Shown here piece after piece: positions 25,731-35,361 of a stretch of DNA of 64,000 nt. Position 1 is the first letter of the stretch. Each line of letters starts with the position of its first letter. The translations under genes and the position numbers were made by a program. Under the pieces are notes generated by a model that was not told where the DNA came from, did no database searches, and saw only the letters and a program-made list of their open reading frames with translations. The DNA is from Pseudomonadota bacterium (GTDB taxonomy: Bacteria; Pseudomonadota; Gammaproteobacteria; Enterobacterales; Enterobacteriaceae): positions 1 through 64,000 of the forward strand of contig JAGTSE010000044.1 in assembly GCA_018261615.1 (NCBI GenBank), read 5' to 3'.

Positions 25731-26207
25731 CGCTGTAAGCTCCGTAATGTCACCCTAATATCAACTATATCGGCGTGGCAGGAAAATCCATGCAGAAGAT
25801 ACGCGTTTTCATGCCGCTGTTCATTAAGATTTGCAGAAAAATCATGCAATACAGCGCGTTACTAAGTTGTTGTAATTGTGATAATCTTACGGCGCGCCTG
25901 GCCAAATGCCATTAACATTTGATACAACCCCCGAAAATGGCCTGCTGAAAGGTGTCAGCTTCTCTGAAACTTGACACAGATCACGCATTACTGACTCAGA
26001 AGTGGGTAATCTTGAAGCCACGAAAAGAGAGCAAAATCGTCAATAAATGCGACTTTTCTGTTAAGGCTCTTTCAGTAAACCAGTAGTATTGGGTTGGCGT
26101 TAATTCTTTGTTTTTATGAAAATTATGCAACCTGCAACCGATCTGTCTATAATTTCGCCATGGACAGATGGTTTACTAAAAGAGTTTAACATTATCAGGA
26201 GAGCATT
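25731..26207 (+). promoter_or_regulatory. adhE upstream regulatory region
   Basis: This gap of 477 bases precedes adhE. In E. coli the corresponding region is long and bound by Cra, NarL, Fis and others, with a structured leader processed by RNase III. Here I see an AGGAGAG Shine-Dalgarno before the adhE ATG and AT-rich sequence, but I cannot place individual operators. Confidence 0.4.
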
Positions 26208-28895
26208 ATGGCTGTTACTAATATCGCTGAACTTAACGCACTCGTTGAACGTGTGAAGAAAGCCCAGCGTGAATATGCCAACTTTACTCAAGAGCAAGTA
26301 GATAAAATCTTCCGTGCCGCCGCACTGGCAGCCGCAGATGCTCGAATCCCTCTCGCTAAAATGGCCGTTGCCGAATCCGGTATGGGTATCGTTGAAGATA
26401 AAGTGATTAAAAACCACTTCGCTTCTGAGTATATCTACAACGCCTATAAAGATGAGAAAACCTGTGGTGTGCTGTCTGAAGATAATACCTTCGGCACCAT
26501 CACCATCGCAGAACCGATTGGCATCATCTGTGGTATCGTTCCGACCACTAACCCAACGTCTACTGCTATCTTCAAATCGCTGATTAGCCTGAAGACCCGT
26601 AACGCAATCATCTTCTCTCCACATCCGCGCGCTAAAGATGCCACTAACAAAGCCGCAGACATCGTTCTGCAAGCTGCGATTGCCGCTGGCGCGCCGAAAG
26701 ATTTGATCGGCTGGATTGACCAACCGTCCGTTGAATTATCCAACGCACTGATGCACCACCCTGACATTAACCTGATTCTGGCCACCGGTGGCCCGGGTAT
26801 GGTTAAAGCGGCGTACAGTTCCGGTAAACCAGCAATTGGTGTAGGCGCTGGTAATACCCCGGTTGTTATCGATGAAACTGCCGATATCAAACGTGCCGTC
26901 GCATCCGTATTGATGTCCAAAACCTTCGACAACGGCGTGATCTGCGCATCTGAACAATCTGTCGTTGTTGTCGATTCTGCGTATGACGCCGTTCGCGAAC
27001 GTTTCGCCAGCCATGGCGGCTACCTGTTGCAGGGTAAAGAGCTGAAAGCCGTTCAGGACATTATCCTGAAAAATGGCGCGCTGAACGCCGCTATCGTTGG
27101 TCAGCCAGCCTATAAAATTGCTGAGCTTGCCGGCTTCACCGTTCCTGCCACGACCAAGATCCTGATTGGTGAAGTGAAAGCGGTTGATGAAAGTGAACCC
27201 TTTGCACATGAAAAACTCTCCCCGACGCTGGCAATGTACCGTGCGAAAGACTTCGAAGACGCGGTAGAAAAAGCTGAGAAACTGGTCGCCATGGGCGGTA
27301 TCGGCCATACCTCCTGCCTGTACACCGACCAGGATAACCAGCCGGAACGTGTCGCCTTCTTCGGTCAGAAGATGAAAACCGCACGTATCCTGATCAACAC
27401 CCCGGCATCACAGGGTGGTATCGGTGATCTGTATAACTTTAAACTCGCGCCTTCCCTGACTCTGGGTTGTGGTTCCTGGGGTGGTAACTCCATCTCCGAA
27501 AACGTTGGTCCGAAACACCTGATCAACAAGAAAACCGTTGCTAAGCGAGCTGAAAACATGTTGTGGCATAAACTTCCGAAATCTATCTACTTCCGCCGTG
27601 GCTCCCTGCCAATCGCGCTGGATGAAGTGATTACTGATGGTCACAAACGCGCGCTTATCGTGACCGACCGTTTCCTGTTCAACAATGGCTACGCAGACCA
27701 GATCACCTCTGTGCTGAAAGCTGCTGGCGTAGAAACTGAAGTGTTCTTCGAAGTTGAAGCTGACCCGACACTGACCATCGTGCGTAAAGGTGCGGAACTG
27801 GCTAACTCCTTCAAACCGGACATTATCATCGCGCTTGGTGGTGGTTCCCCGATGGACGCCGCGAAAATCATGTGGGTTATGTATGAACACCCGGAAACCC
27901 ATTTCGAAGAGCTGGCACTGCGCTTTATGGACATCCGTAAACGTATCTACAAGTTCCCGAAAATGGGTGTGAAAGCGAAAATGGTCGCTATCACCACCAC
28001 TTCCGGTACTGGTTCTGAAGTGACGCCGTTTGCTGTGGTGACCGATGATGCAACCGGTCAGAAATACCCGCTGGCGGATTATGCGCTGACTCCGGATATG
28101 GCGATTGTCGATGCCAACCTCGTAATGGAAATGCCGAAATCGCTGTGTGCTTTCGGTGGTCTGGATGCGGTGACTCACGCACTGGAAGCTTATGTTTCTG
28201 TGCTAGCATCTGAGTTCTCTGATGGTCAGGCGCTGCAAGCGCTGAAACTGTTGAAAGAAAACCTGCCAGCATCTTACAACGAAGGTTCTAAAAACCCGGT
28301 AGCGCGTGAACGCGTTCACAGTGCAGCGACCATCGCAGGTATCGCGTTTGCAAACGCCTTCCTCGGTGTGTGTCACTCAATGGCGCACAAACTGGGCTCA
28401 CAGTTCCATATTCCGCACGGTCTTGCTAACGCCCTGTTGATCTGTAACGTTATCCGCTACAACGCGAATGACAACCCGACCAAGCAGACGGCTTTCAGCC
28501 AGTACGATCGTCCGCAGGCGCGTCGCCGCTATGCTGAGATCGCCGATCACCTGGGCCTGAGCGCTCCTGGCGACCGTACCGCAGCGAAAATTGAAAAACT
28601 GCTGGTGTGGCTGGAAAGCATGAAAGCTGAACTGGGTATTCCGAAATCTATCCGTGAAGCTGGCGTGCAGGAAGCCGATTTCCTTGCGAATGTGGATAAA
28701 CTGTCTGAAGACGCATTTGATGACCAGTGTACCGGCGCTAACCCGCGTTACCCGCTGATCTCCGAACTGAAACAAATCCTGCTGGATACGTTCTATGGTC
28801 GTGAGTACAAAGAAGGTGATGCGTCATCAGCGAAAGTTGAAGCAGTAGTACCACCGGCTGTAAAAGCAGATAAAAAAGCGAAGAAAACCGCTTAA
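26208..28895 (+). CDS. adhE: Bifunctional acetaldehyde-CoA / alcohol dehydrogenase AdhE
   Basis: AdhE (895 residues; 891 in E. coli) reduces acetyl-CoA to acetaldehyde and then ethanol during fermentation, and assembles into spirosome filaments. The N-terminal aldehyde dehydrogenase half (about 1-440) has catalytic Cys in NGVICASEQSV (about residue 246) and GVGAGNTPVV. The C-terminal iron-dependent alcohol dehydrogenase half (about 450-870) has ALGGGSPMDAAK, TTSGTGSEVTPFAVVTD and iron-ligand His in CHSMAHKLGSQFHIPHG. The Lys/Ala-rich tail (VKADKKAKKTA) is slightly longer than in E. coli. An IS10-like relic begins about 35 bases after the stop. Confidence 0.98.
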   Translation: MAVTNIAELNALVERVKKAQREYANFTQEQVDKIFRAAALAAADARIPLAKMAVAESGMGIVEDKVIKNHFASEYIYNAYKDEKTCGVLSEDNTFGTITIAEPIGIICGIVPTTNPTSTAIFKSLISLKTRNAIIFSPHPRAKDATNKAADIVLQAAIAAGAPKDLIGWIDQPSVELSNALMHHPDINLILATGGPGMVKAAYSSGKPAIGVGAGNTPVVIDETADIKRAVASVLMSKTFDNGVICASEQSVVVVDSAYDAVRERFASHGGYLLQGKELKAVQDIILKNGALNAAIVGQPAYKIAELAGFTVPATTKILIGEVKAVDESEPFAHEKLSPTLAMYRAKDFEDAVEKAEKLVAMGGIGHTSCLYTDQDNQPERVAFFGQKMKTARILINTPASQGGIGDLYNFKLAPSLTLGCGSWGGNSISENVGPKHLINKKTVAKRAENMLWHKLPKSIYFRRGSLPIALDEVITDGHKRALIVTDRFLFNNGYADQITSVLKAAGVETEVFFEVEADPTLTIVRKGAELANSFKPDIIIALGGGSPMDAAKIMWVMYEHPETHFEELALRFMDIRKRIYKFPKMGVKAKMVAITTTSGTGSEVTPFAVVTDDATGQKYPLADYALTPDMAIVDANLVMEMPKSLCAFGGLDAVTHALEAYVSVLASEFSDGQALQALKLLKENLPASYNEGSKNPVARERVHSAATIAGIAFANAFLGVCHSMAHKLGSQFHIPHGLANALLICNVIRYNANDNPTKQTAFSQYDRPQARRRYAEIADHLGLSAPGDRTAAKIEKLLVWLESMKAELGIPKSIREAGVQEADFLANVDKLSEDAFDDQCTGANPRYPLISELKQILLDTFYGREYKEGDASSAKVEAVVPPAVKADKKAKKTA

Positions 28896-28928
28896 TTATC
28901 TCAGCTAATAAAAAAACCCGCTTTGGCG

Positions 28929-29739
28929 CTGATGGACCCTCATAAATCAGCGCTAATAAACCAACACTCTATTCTGGTAGGTTTTGGCGAGGTGATTAAG
29001 AACGGTGCTCAGCACCGTTCGTTTTAAAATTAGCGGAGAGTGTCGTAAGGCATTCTCCGCTAACGTCAGATACGATATAACCCGCCGTGACTTAATCCTG
29101 TTGTCTTGATATCTCAAATATAATCCTTTTTTCAGTATGATAGCCTATAAGCCACAGCACTATTGTGCTCAGTGTAGCCAGCAGGCTCAGTACCCGCATT
29201 CCTCCCACCGTACGACTGTATCTGGCACGCAGGCCGAACCCAAAACGCTCGTTTTTTCATCCAGGAAGTTCTGTTCGATTTGCATTCGGCGGCTGTACAA
29301 ACTTCATGATTTCTTATGGACTGAAGTCATCTGTGCTACTAAAGAAGATTAGCCACGGTTATGTTGCAACTGAACGGGTATCTTCTATTTGCGATACCAC
29401 GACGGGAACGCAATCGAACTTCTGAAAATCAGTGAGATATAGCTATGAAGAGATTTATTAGCGAGCAAAGGATCAACGCGTTTGATTTTCTTTTTGACCT
29501 GAGCCGTGCCGGGCAACTAACGCCCGATGCTGGTCAGTGCGCCATTGATAAGCGCAATGGTGGTACCCAGCAAAGCATTTTGTCGGTATTTGTGAAATGG
29601 TGCTAACGATCACGGGGAATAATCTGACATCCCTGGCGAGCAGGCATAGAGGTGATCTCATTAAATGTGTTGCACAAATCAGTGGATCGCAAAACTCTAT
29701 GCCTGTCTTTTTACCGGCCCATTACCGGGGAACGCTCAG
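28929..29739 (-). mobile_element. Decayed IS10-like (IS4-family) element, copy A
   Basis: The ends resemble IS10: CTGATGGACCCTCATAAAT at 28929 and, on the minus strand, CTGAGCGTTCCCC from 29739. The remains of a transposase gene run on the minus strand. The element is the inverted counterpart of 55632-56878, with long shared stretches such as CATAAATCAGCGCTAATAAA and GCAGGCATAGAGGTGAT. At about 811 bases it is shorter than IS10 (about 1.3 kb), because the middle is lost. E. coli carries the IS4-family pseudogene insZ at the same place, between adhE and tdk. Confidence 0.8.
29105..29657 (-). pseudogene. insZ: IS10-like transposase pseudogene (insZ-type)
   Basis: Reading the minus strand, N-terminal pieces appear from 29657 (MPARQGCQ, then KYRQN, TTIALINGA, LPGTAQVKKKIKRVD). 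After an internal deletion and several stops, the C-terminal piece SLYSRRMQIEQNFLDEK follows, with part of the IS4-family Y-(2)-R-(3)-E-(6)-K motif, and then VLWLIGYH-type sequence. Frames change repeatedly, so no functional protein can be made. The position between adhE and tdk matches E. coli insZ, so I use that symbol as a positional assignment. Confidence 0.7.
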
Positions 29740-29770
29740 CGCTACGTCGGTTATTATATCTGGCATAAAC

Positions 29771-30400
29771 TCAACAATTGGATGTTGTTCCGCGTACGCG
29801 TTGCTGTATTGCCGTTAACGAACCTTCTGCAAGGGCTTCTTTGTAGTGTTTACGGCAGACGGAGACATAGCGCTCATTACCGCCTATCACCACCTGCGCC
29901 CCTTCATTGTAGGGACGTCCGGCCTGATCCAGGCGCAGTACCATGCTAGCTTTACGTCCGCAGAAACAGATGGTTTTTAGTTCGACCAGTTTATCTGACC
30001 ATGCGAGTAAATATTGGCTTCCCACGAACAGCTCGCCGCGAAAATCAGTACGCAGCCCATAGCACAGTACCGGAATATCCAGTTGGTCAACAACTTCAGA
30101 CAATGCATAGACCTGCTCACGTGTTAAAAACTGGCTCTCATCCACCAGCACGCAATGCACCGCTTCACGCGCATGTTCAGCTTTTATCTCTTCGAATAAT
30201 GCAGTGTGTTGATTAAACAAACGTGCGGGTGAGGATAATCCAATACGTGAACTTACCTTCCCTGCTCCGAAGCGATCGTCAATTTCAGCGGTGTAGACTA
30301 CCGAACGCATACCGCGTTCCTGATAATTGTACGAAGACTGTAGTAACGCTGTAGATTTCCCTGCATTCATTGCTGAATAGTAGAAATAAAGCTGAGCCAT
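29771..30400 (-). CDS. tdk: Thymidine kinase
   Basis: Tdk (209 residues) phosphorylates thymidine and deoxyuridine for salvage. The P-loop is AMNAGKSTALL near the N-terminus. VLVDESQFLT holds the DE(S/C)QF motif, where Ser stands for the E. coli Cys. TICFCGRKASMV and SVCRKHYKEAL carry zinc-ligand cysteines. ATG at 30400 gives MAQLYFYYS as in E. coli; the frame from 30421 would add seven residues. The C-terminal end (AIQQRVRGTTSNC) differs from E. coli and stops 31 bases from the IS10-like relic. Confidence 0.95.
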   Translation of the reverse strand: MAQLYFYYSAMNAGKSTALLQSSYNYQERGMRSVVYTAEIDDRFGAGKVSSRIGLSSPARLFNQHTALFEEIKAEHAREAVHCVLVDESQFLTREQVYALSEVVDQLDIPVLCYGLRTDFRGELFVGSQYLLAWSDKLVELKTICFCGRKASMVLRLDQAGRPYNEGAQVVIGGNERYVSVCRKHYKEALAEGSLTAIQQRVRGTTSNC

Positions 30401-30936
30401 TGCGTGCAAAACCCCAATCAAAGTGTGTTATTCCGGCAGCGATTGTACCATATTTTATCCGGCTAACCCTGCACCAGCGCTGATCCTGACTAAATCGAGC
30501 CCGGTTATGGACTCATAGATATAAGGCAACTTTACGCAGTGGTTTGTTACTGCCAAAGAAACAGCAATTAGAAACCGGACCGCATACATACTCTTTTTAA
30601 TCAGAGCATTCTGAGCTTATGGTTCGGAACTTATTAATAAATTAGAAGAAAAAAACCATCTGATGTCATAATACACGAGGCTGTTATTTATCCATTGCGC
30701 CTATAACCCTTTCTGGATTAATCGAAAGCAGCCGTGATCATGACGGTGAAGTTTGTCGTCGGTATAAGAGCTGTTTGGTGCGATTCTTCAAGCTAAATTT
30801 AAGTTAGCGATATTTAAAAATCATCAAAATAAATGGGTATTTTGAATTCCTTACATTCTCAGCTATTGCACTGGTCAAATTAACGCTCTATTATTAGCCC
30901 GACAAACCACCCCTATATAAGTTTGAGATTACTACA
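30401..30936. promoter_or_regulatory. tdk-hns divergent promoter region
   Basis: The 536 bases between divergent tdk and hns are strongly AT-rich over the part nearest hns (about 30600-30930). This is consistent with curved DNA, H-NS autorepression and Fis/CspA control known in E. coli. I find no reading frame or RNA gene. The hns ATG is preceded by GAGATTACTACA rather than a strong Shine-Dalgarno, as in E. coli. Confidence 0.5.
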
Positions 30937-31350
30937 ATGAGCGAAGCACTTAAAATTCTGAACAACATTCGTACTCTTCGTGCGCAGGCAAGAGAATGCA
31001 CTCTGGAAACGCTCGAAGAAATGCTGGAAAAATTAGAAGTTGTGGTAAATGAGCGTCGCGAGGAAGAAAGTGCCGCTGCAGCTGAAGTTGAAGAACGTAC
31101 GCGTAAACTGCAACAATATCGTGACATGCTGATGGCTGACGGTATTGACCCGAATGAATTGCTGAATAGCCTTTCAGCTGCTAAATCAGGCGCAAAAGCT
31201 AAACGCGCAGTACGTCCGGCTAAATATAGCTATGTTGATGAAAACGGCGAGACTAAAACCTGGACTGGCCAGGGTCGCACTCCTGCCGTTATCAAAAAAG
31301 CGATGGACGAACAAGGCAAGCAGCTCGAAGATTTCCTGATCAACGAGTAA
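30937..31350 (+). CDS. hns: Histone-like nucleoid-structuring protein H-NS
   Basis: H-NS (137 residues) oligomerises along AT-rich DNA and silences horizontally acquired and stress genes. Residues about 1-64 form the coiled-coil dimerisation domain (SEALKILNNIRTLRAQARE). A linker and the C-terminal DNA-binding domain follow, with the AT-hook-like TWTGQGRTP loop and AVIKKAMDEQGK. Sequence and length match E. coli H-NS. It is a single-gene unit with its own strong terminator. Confidence 0.98.
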   Translation: MSEALKILNNIRTLRAQARECTLETLEEMLEKLEVVVNERREEESAAAAEVEERTRKLQQYRDMLMADGIDPNELLNSLSAAKSGAKAKRAVRPAKYSYVDENGETKTWTGQGRTPAVIKKAMDEQGKQLEDFLINE

Positions 31351-31365
31351 TCTCGCCTGCTTCAG

Positions 31366-31395
31366 AAAAATCCCGCCACCGGCGGGATTTTTTTT
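31366..31395 (+). terminator. hns terminator
   Basis: TCCCGCC / GGCGGGA stem with an ACC loop, extended by A/T pairs, is followed by eight T residues. It is a strong intrinsic terminator about 16 bases after the hns stop. Confidence 0.95.
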
Positions 31396-31550
31396 GATGA
31401 AACACACAATATCTTCACAAATATAGTGTATTGCCATCCCCGCTCATACTTATCGCTGGCCCTTTGATTAAATTCACAGCATCACTTTATTCTTTTTGTG
31501 CTCTTTGTTCTTACGAGAAGAAGTTAACAGATGTTTCACCGGTAAACACA

Positions 31551-31602
31551 AAAATAAAAAGGCCGGAGATAATCAGCGCATTGCACTGTTGTCTCTGGCC
31601 TT
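31551..31602 (-). terminator. galU terminator
   Basis: On the minus strand, AAGGCCAGAGAC and TCTCCGGCCTT form a long interrupted stem, followed by TTTTTATTTTTG, beginning about 20 bases past the galU stop. It fits an intrinsic terminator for galU. Confidence 0.8.
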
Positions 31603-31623
31603 ATTTGGGCAACAGGAGGAAGA

Positions 31624-32535
31624 TTATGCTTTTCTGACGCCCACAGTATCTTCCAGCCAGGTTTTAAATTCTGCACCCAGAGAATTGTGACGGAGACCGT
31701 ATTCTACGAACGCCTGCATATATCCCAGCTTATTACCACAATCATGGCTTTTGCCTTTCATATGATAAGCTTCAACCGTTTCTTTTTCGATTAGCATATC
31801 AATCGCATCGGTAAGCTGAATCTCATCACCCGCTCCCGGAGGCGTTTTCGCCAGCAGCGGCCAAATTTGCTCGCTGAGCACATAACGGCCTACCACGGCC
31901 AGATTGGATGGTGCAACGTCAGCTTTCGGTTTTTCCACAACTCCAACCATCGGCACGCTGTCGCCTGGATTTAACGTTGCGCCTTTGCAGTCAACAACAC
32001 CATAGGCGGTCACATCAGCAACCGGCTCAACCATAATCTGGCTGACACCCGTTTCGTCAAAACGTCTAATCATTTCAGCCAGGTTATCCTGGGAAAGATC
32101 TGATTCAAATTCATCCAGGATAACGTCCGGAAGAATTACCGCAACAGGTTCATTACCAACCACCGGATGCGCGCACAGCACCGCGTGTCCCAGCCCTTTC
32201 GCCAGCCCCTGACGGACCTGCATAATAGTTACATGCGGCGGGCAGATAGACTGAACTTCTTCCAGAAGCTGACGCTTAACACGTTTTTCCAGCATTGCTT
32301 CCAGTTCGAAACTGGTATCAAAATGGTTTTCAATCGAGTTTTTGGATGAATGTGTGACCAGAACGATTTCCGTAATACCTGCAGCGATACATTCATTAAC
32401 GACATACTGGATTAATGGCTTATCAACCAGCGGCAACATTTCTTTAGGAATTGCCTTGGTCGCTGGTAACATCCTGGTTCCCAATCCCGCTACCGGGATT
32501 ACTGCTTTAGTCACTTTCGAATTTATTGCAGCCAT
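31624..32535 (-). CDS. galU: UTP-glucose-1-phosphate uridylyltransferase
   Basis: GalU (303 residues) makes UDP-glucose for LPS core, osmoregulated glucans, trehalose and galactose metabolism. The nucleotide-binding motif AVIPVAGLGTRMLPATKAIP is at about residues 11-30, with catalytic lysines in KEMLPLVDKP and VVEKPKAD. IILPDV-type Mg-binding sequence and AGDEIQLTDAID follow. The ATG has GGAG upstream. It lies between hns (convergent) and rssB (same strand). Confidence 0.97.
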   Translation of the reverse strand: MAAINSKVTKAVIPVAGLGTRMLPATKAIPKEMLPLVDKPLIQYVVNECIAAGITEIVLVTHSSKNSIENHFDTSFELEAMLEKRVKRQLLEEVQSICPPHVTIMQVRQGLAKGLGHAVLCAHPVVGNEPVAVILPDVILDEFESDLSQDNLAEMIRRFDETGVSQIMVEPVADVTAYGVVDCKGATLNPGDSVPMVGVVEKPKADVAPSNLAVVGRYVLSEQIWPLLAKTPPGAGDEIQLTDAIDMLIEKETVEAYHMKGKSHDCGNKLGYMQAFVEYGLRHNSLGAEFKTWLEDTVGVRKA

Positions 32536-32730
32536 TGAAATCTCCTGGACTGTTCAAACTATGAACATGTTCAAATTAACTCGCGCCTGAGTATATCAGC
32601 ACCCACCCATCAACCAGGTCTGAAAAGGACGCGCTTACATCTAATTAGGACAAATACGCATATTCTGCGGCGATAGTACCACCCGTTTAACCCGGCGGGT
32701 AAATGTATCTGCAATGGATGACGCGATCGC

Positions 32731-33744
32731 TCATTCTGCGCTCAACATTAAGCACAGCCTTCCTCCTGCGCCCCACACCTGGCATTGCCAGGAGTCGCAG
32801 CGCTGGCTCAACTGATTAAGATAAGCATCACCCAATGTGCCAAGCGGAACACCGCTGCTAATTTGAATGTGGTGATCGCCGGTATTTAACGATGCATTAA
32901 GTCCGGCTGAAACTAATATCAGGTTTTTAAGCTCACTGTGGTAATAGCCCACCAGCAGCGGAAACTGCCCTGGCAAATTCGCATGGCGCAAAAGCTGATT
33001 CACCTGTTTAAGTAACGCCCCCATTTCAGGCAGACGCTGACGCTGATGCGACAGTTGCTCCTGCAACAGGCCGTTAAATAACGCCCGCAATAATAGCGCA
33101 GCCAGTACGCCGTTATTCCCCGCACGGGTTACATCCAGGCAATAAAAGGCGAGATCCAGTGAAGAAATAGGCGCAATATCCAGTACCAGACCTGGATTTT
33201 CCACGGAAACTAATTGACGATAATGTACCCGACACCCGGAAAGCACCTGCTGTACCGGCGGCTGAAGTTCCTGCAACAGATTGGCGGCAGCCTGCGGATT
33301 GCCCACCAGCGCGTCCCAGTCCTGGAACAGGCGTTCTTCCTCTTCGACGCGCGAGTTAAACATGTTGGGATAAATGCAGGCAAAGATAGTTTCTTTAAGG
33401 CGGTTGAAATCTTTCACCGGTTTTAGCACCACGTCCTGCACACCAAGACGCAGCGCTTTAGCGATGTCAGCCATATTTTCTGTTGCGGAGATCACCAACA
33501 CCGGTGTCTGATTGCCCTGATTACGTAGCGATTCGATCAAGGTCAGACCATTCATGCGCGGCATAGCAAGATCGCAAATCATCAAATCAGGCTTACTTGT
33601 CGTCATCAACTCCAGCGCGTCTACTCCATCACCAGCAAGCAACGTCATCGCACCTAATGACAGGAGCCATGAATCCAGCAGCGAGCGGAAAACGGGCTCG
33701 TCTTCAACGATCAATATTTGTTTTCCGGTTAACGGCTGCGTCAT
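32731..33744 (-). CDS. rssB: RssB, adaptor for RpoS proteolysis
   Basis: This 337-residue response regulator binds sigma-S and delivers it to ClpXP. The receiver domain (about 1-125) has VEDEP and the phosphoacceptor Asp58 in MICDLAMPRMNG, plus the conserved Lys in DVVLKPVKD. The C-terminal half is a PP2C-like pseudophosphatase domain (SLDLAFYCLDVTRAGNN...LAALLLRALF). Anti-adaptors such as IraP, IraM and IraD act on it in E. coli. A GGGAG ribosome site lies before the ATG. It follows rssA on the same strand, 88 bases downstream. Confidence 0.96.
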   Translation of the reverse strand: MTQPLTGKQILIVEDEPVFRSLLDSWLLSLGAMTLLAGDGVDALELMTTSKPDLMICDLAMPRMNGLTLIESLRNQGNQTPVLVISATENMADIAKALRLGVQDVVLKPVKDFNRLKETIFACIYPNMFNSRVEEEERLFQDWDALVGNPQAAANLLQELQPPVQQVLSGCRVHYRQLVSVENPGLVLDIAPISSLDLAFYCLDVTRAGNNGVLAALLLRALFNGLLQEQLSHQRQRLPEMGALLKQVNQLLRHANLPGQFPLLVGYYHSELKNLILVSAGLNASLNTGDHHIQISSGVPLGTLGDAYLNQLSQRCDSWQCQVWGAGGRLCLMLSAE

Positions 33745-33832
33745 CTTTTCTCCCCTGCCTGACGATAGACTAATAGTGGCATGCTTAGCCAGGAATCGCC
33801 TGTCAGAATTTGCTGAACTCTTGTAAAGATAG

Positions 33833-34744
33833 TCACACCGATGTCCGCACCAGAGGAATCAATTCATCGATTTTCTTTTCAACCGCCAACTGACCGGCAG
33901 CAATGGCAGCGTCCGCACGGTGAAAGTCTAGCGTCGATATTTGCGGGCAAACAGGCTGTAGCAGAATATCAGGGGGATCGCCTGCCATACGGTTGCGCTT
34001 AAGCCGGTTCTCCAGCACCTGAATCGAGGTACTCATGATCTCCATCGCGGTTGGCGCTACCGGACGTTTGGGCGTAATGCGGCCCAACCGCGCGCGCAGA
34101 CGCACATGCCACGCTAACGTCTCTCCGATGGTGCCTGCTTCTGCTTCGTTTCGCGTGAGATTTAATGACATGAGATCCTGTTGCATCAAATGCGCATCAT
34201 GCTGTAAATCAACAGCAATCACGACATCCGCACCTAACGCACGGGTCAATGAAATGGGAACCGGGTTAACGACAGCACCATCAACCAGCCAGTAGCCATT
34301 GTGCGCAACCGGCGACATAAGGCCAGGCATACTACAGGAAGCGCGTACTGCATGGTGCAGATTGCCACTGGTGAACCAGAGTTCACGTCCGGTACTCAGA
34401 TTAGTCGCCACTGCGCCAAATCGCTTTTCACACTGGCTGAATTCAGTACACGGTAAAATCTGGCGATATTGATTGAACACGCGTTCCCCACGGAGCAAAC
34501 CACCACGCTGCCATGAGACATCCATCAACCGCAGCACATCCCAGTAGCTAAAGGAGCGCACCCACGATTCGAGCGCTGACAATCGCCCGCAGGAATACGC
34601 CGCCCCCACAAGGGCTCCGATGGAACACCCTGCCACAATATCGATCTCAATGCCGGCACGCTCCAGGGCATTAATTACACCAATATGCGACCAACCCCGG
34701 GCTGCGCCTGAACCGAGCGCCAGACCTATTTTTACCTTTCTCAT
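33833..34744 (-). CDS. rssA: RssA, patatin-like phospholipase family protein
   Basis: This 303-residue patatin-like protein has the oxyanion loop GSGAARGWSHIG near residue 11, the nucleophile motif GCSIG at about residue 40, and the catalytic Asp in DGAVVNP. The Ser-Asp dyad is therefore complete. The substrate is unknown; it is named for its position upstream of rssB. It is divergent from ychJ, and the start MRKVKIGLALG matches E. coli. Confidence 0.94.
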   Translation of the reverse strand: MRKVKIGLALGSGAARGWSHIGVINALERAGIEIDIVAGCSIGALVGAAYSCGRLSALESWVRSFSYWDVLRLMDVSWQRGGLLRGERVFNQYRQILPCTEFSQCEKRFGAVATNLSTGRELWFTSGNLHHAVRASCSMPGLMSPVAHNGYWLVDGAVVNPVPISLTRALGADVVIAVDLQHDAHLMQQDLMSLNLTRNEAEAGTIGETLAWHVRLRARLGRITPKRPVAPTAMEIMSTSIQVLENRLKRNRMAGDPPDILLQPVCPQISTLDFHRADAAIAAGQLAVEKKIDELIPLVRTSV

Positions 34745-34854
34745 TACGCTTGTTCTACTTCCCCCGGCTTACTGTAGCCACAACGCTACGGCTCAGTTAA
34801 CATATTGCTACCCTGGCGCAAACGCGCCGCTTTTATAGTTCCTGGAATGCTATT

Positions 34855-35313
34855 TTGTCTCAATCTTGCCCATGCGGTAGCGCTCTCGATTATAGCTTAT
34901 GTTGTCAGCCTTATCTGTCTGGTACGCAGGTTGCGCGGGATCCGTCACGCCTGATGCGCTCGCGTTACACCGCTTTTGTTTTCCATCAGACCGACTACCT
35001 GATCAAAACCTGGCATCCCTCGTGCGAAGCAAATGCGCTCCGCCAGCAGATTGAAGCCGGTTTTGCCGATACACACTGGCTGGGTCTGACGGTATTTGAG
35101 CATGCTGATGGCGTTAGTGACAACGAAGGCTATGTCAGTTTTGTGGCACGCTTTCAGGAAAAGGGTAAGAACGGCGCGATAATCGAACGTTCCCGATTCT
35201 TAAAGGAGGACGGCCAGTGGTATTATATCGATGGTACACGTCCTCAGTTTGGCCGTAACGATCCCTGCCCTTGCGGGTCAGGTAAAAAATTTAAAAAGTG
35301 CTGCTGGCAATAA
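34855..35313 (+). CDS. ychJ: YchJ, UPF0225 protein with SEC-C zinc motifs
   Basis: This 152-residue protein has two SEC-C-type Cys clusters: CPCGSALDYSLCC at the N-terminus and NDPCPCGSGKKFKKCCW at the C-terminus. They enclose the UPF0225 domain (LMRSRYTAFVFHQTDYLIKT). SEC-C motifs bind zinc and dock on SecB or ribosomes in SecA. YchJ itself has no established role. It begins with TTG at 34855 and encodes MSQSCPCG, in agreement with the E. coli start. purU follows 48 bases later. Confidence 0.93.
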   Translation: MSQSCPCGSALDYSLCCQPYLSGTQVARDPSRLMRSRYTAFVFHQTDYLIKTWHPSCEANALRQQIEAGFADTHWLGLTVFEHADGVSDNEGYVSFVARFQEKGKNGAIIERSRFLKEDGQWYYIDGTRPQFGRNDPCPCGSGKKFKKCCWQ

Positions 35314-35361
35314 GCCGGGCATCACCTCATAGCAAACATTATCAACAGGATTTACCCGGCA

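Noticed and set aside
27408..28178. Long antisense frame in adhE (256 codons)
   Set aside because: It is a shadow frame of a highly codon-biased gene with no start context or domain.
30401..30936. Possible small gene in the tdk-hns gap
   Set aside because: No frame with start, ribosome site and plausible composition; the AT-rich DNA fits the hns promoter.
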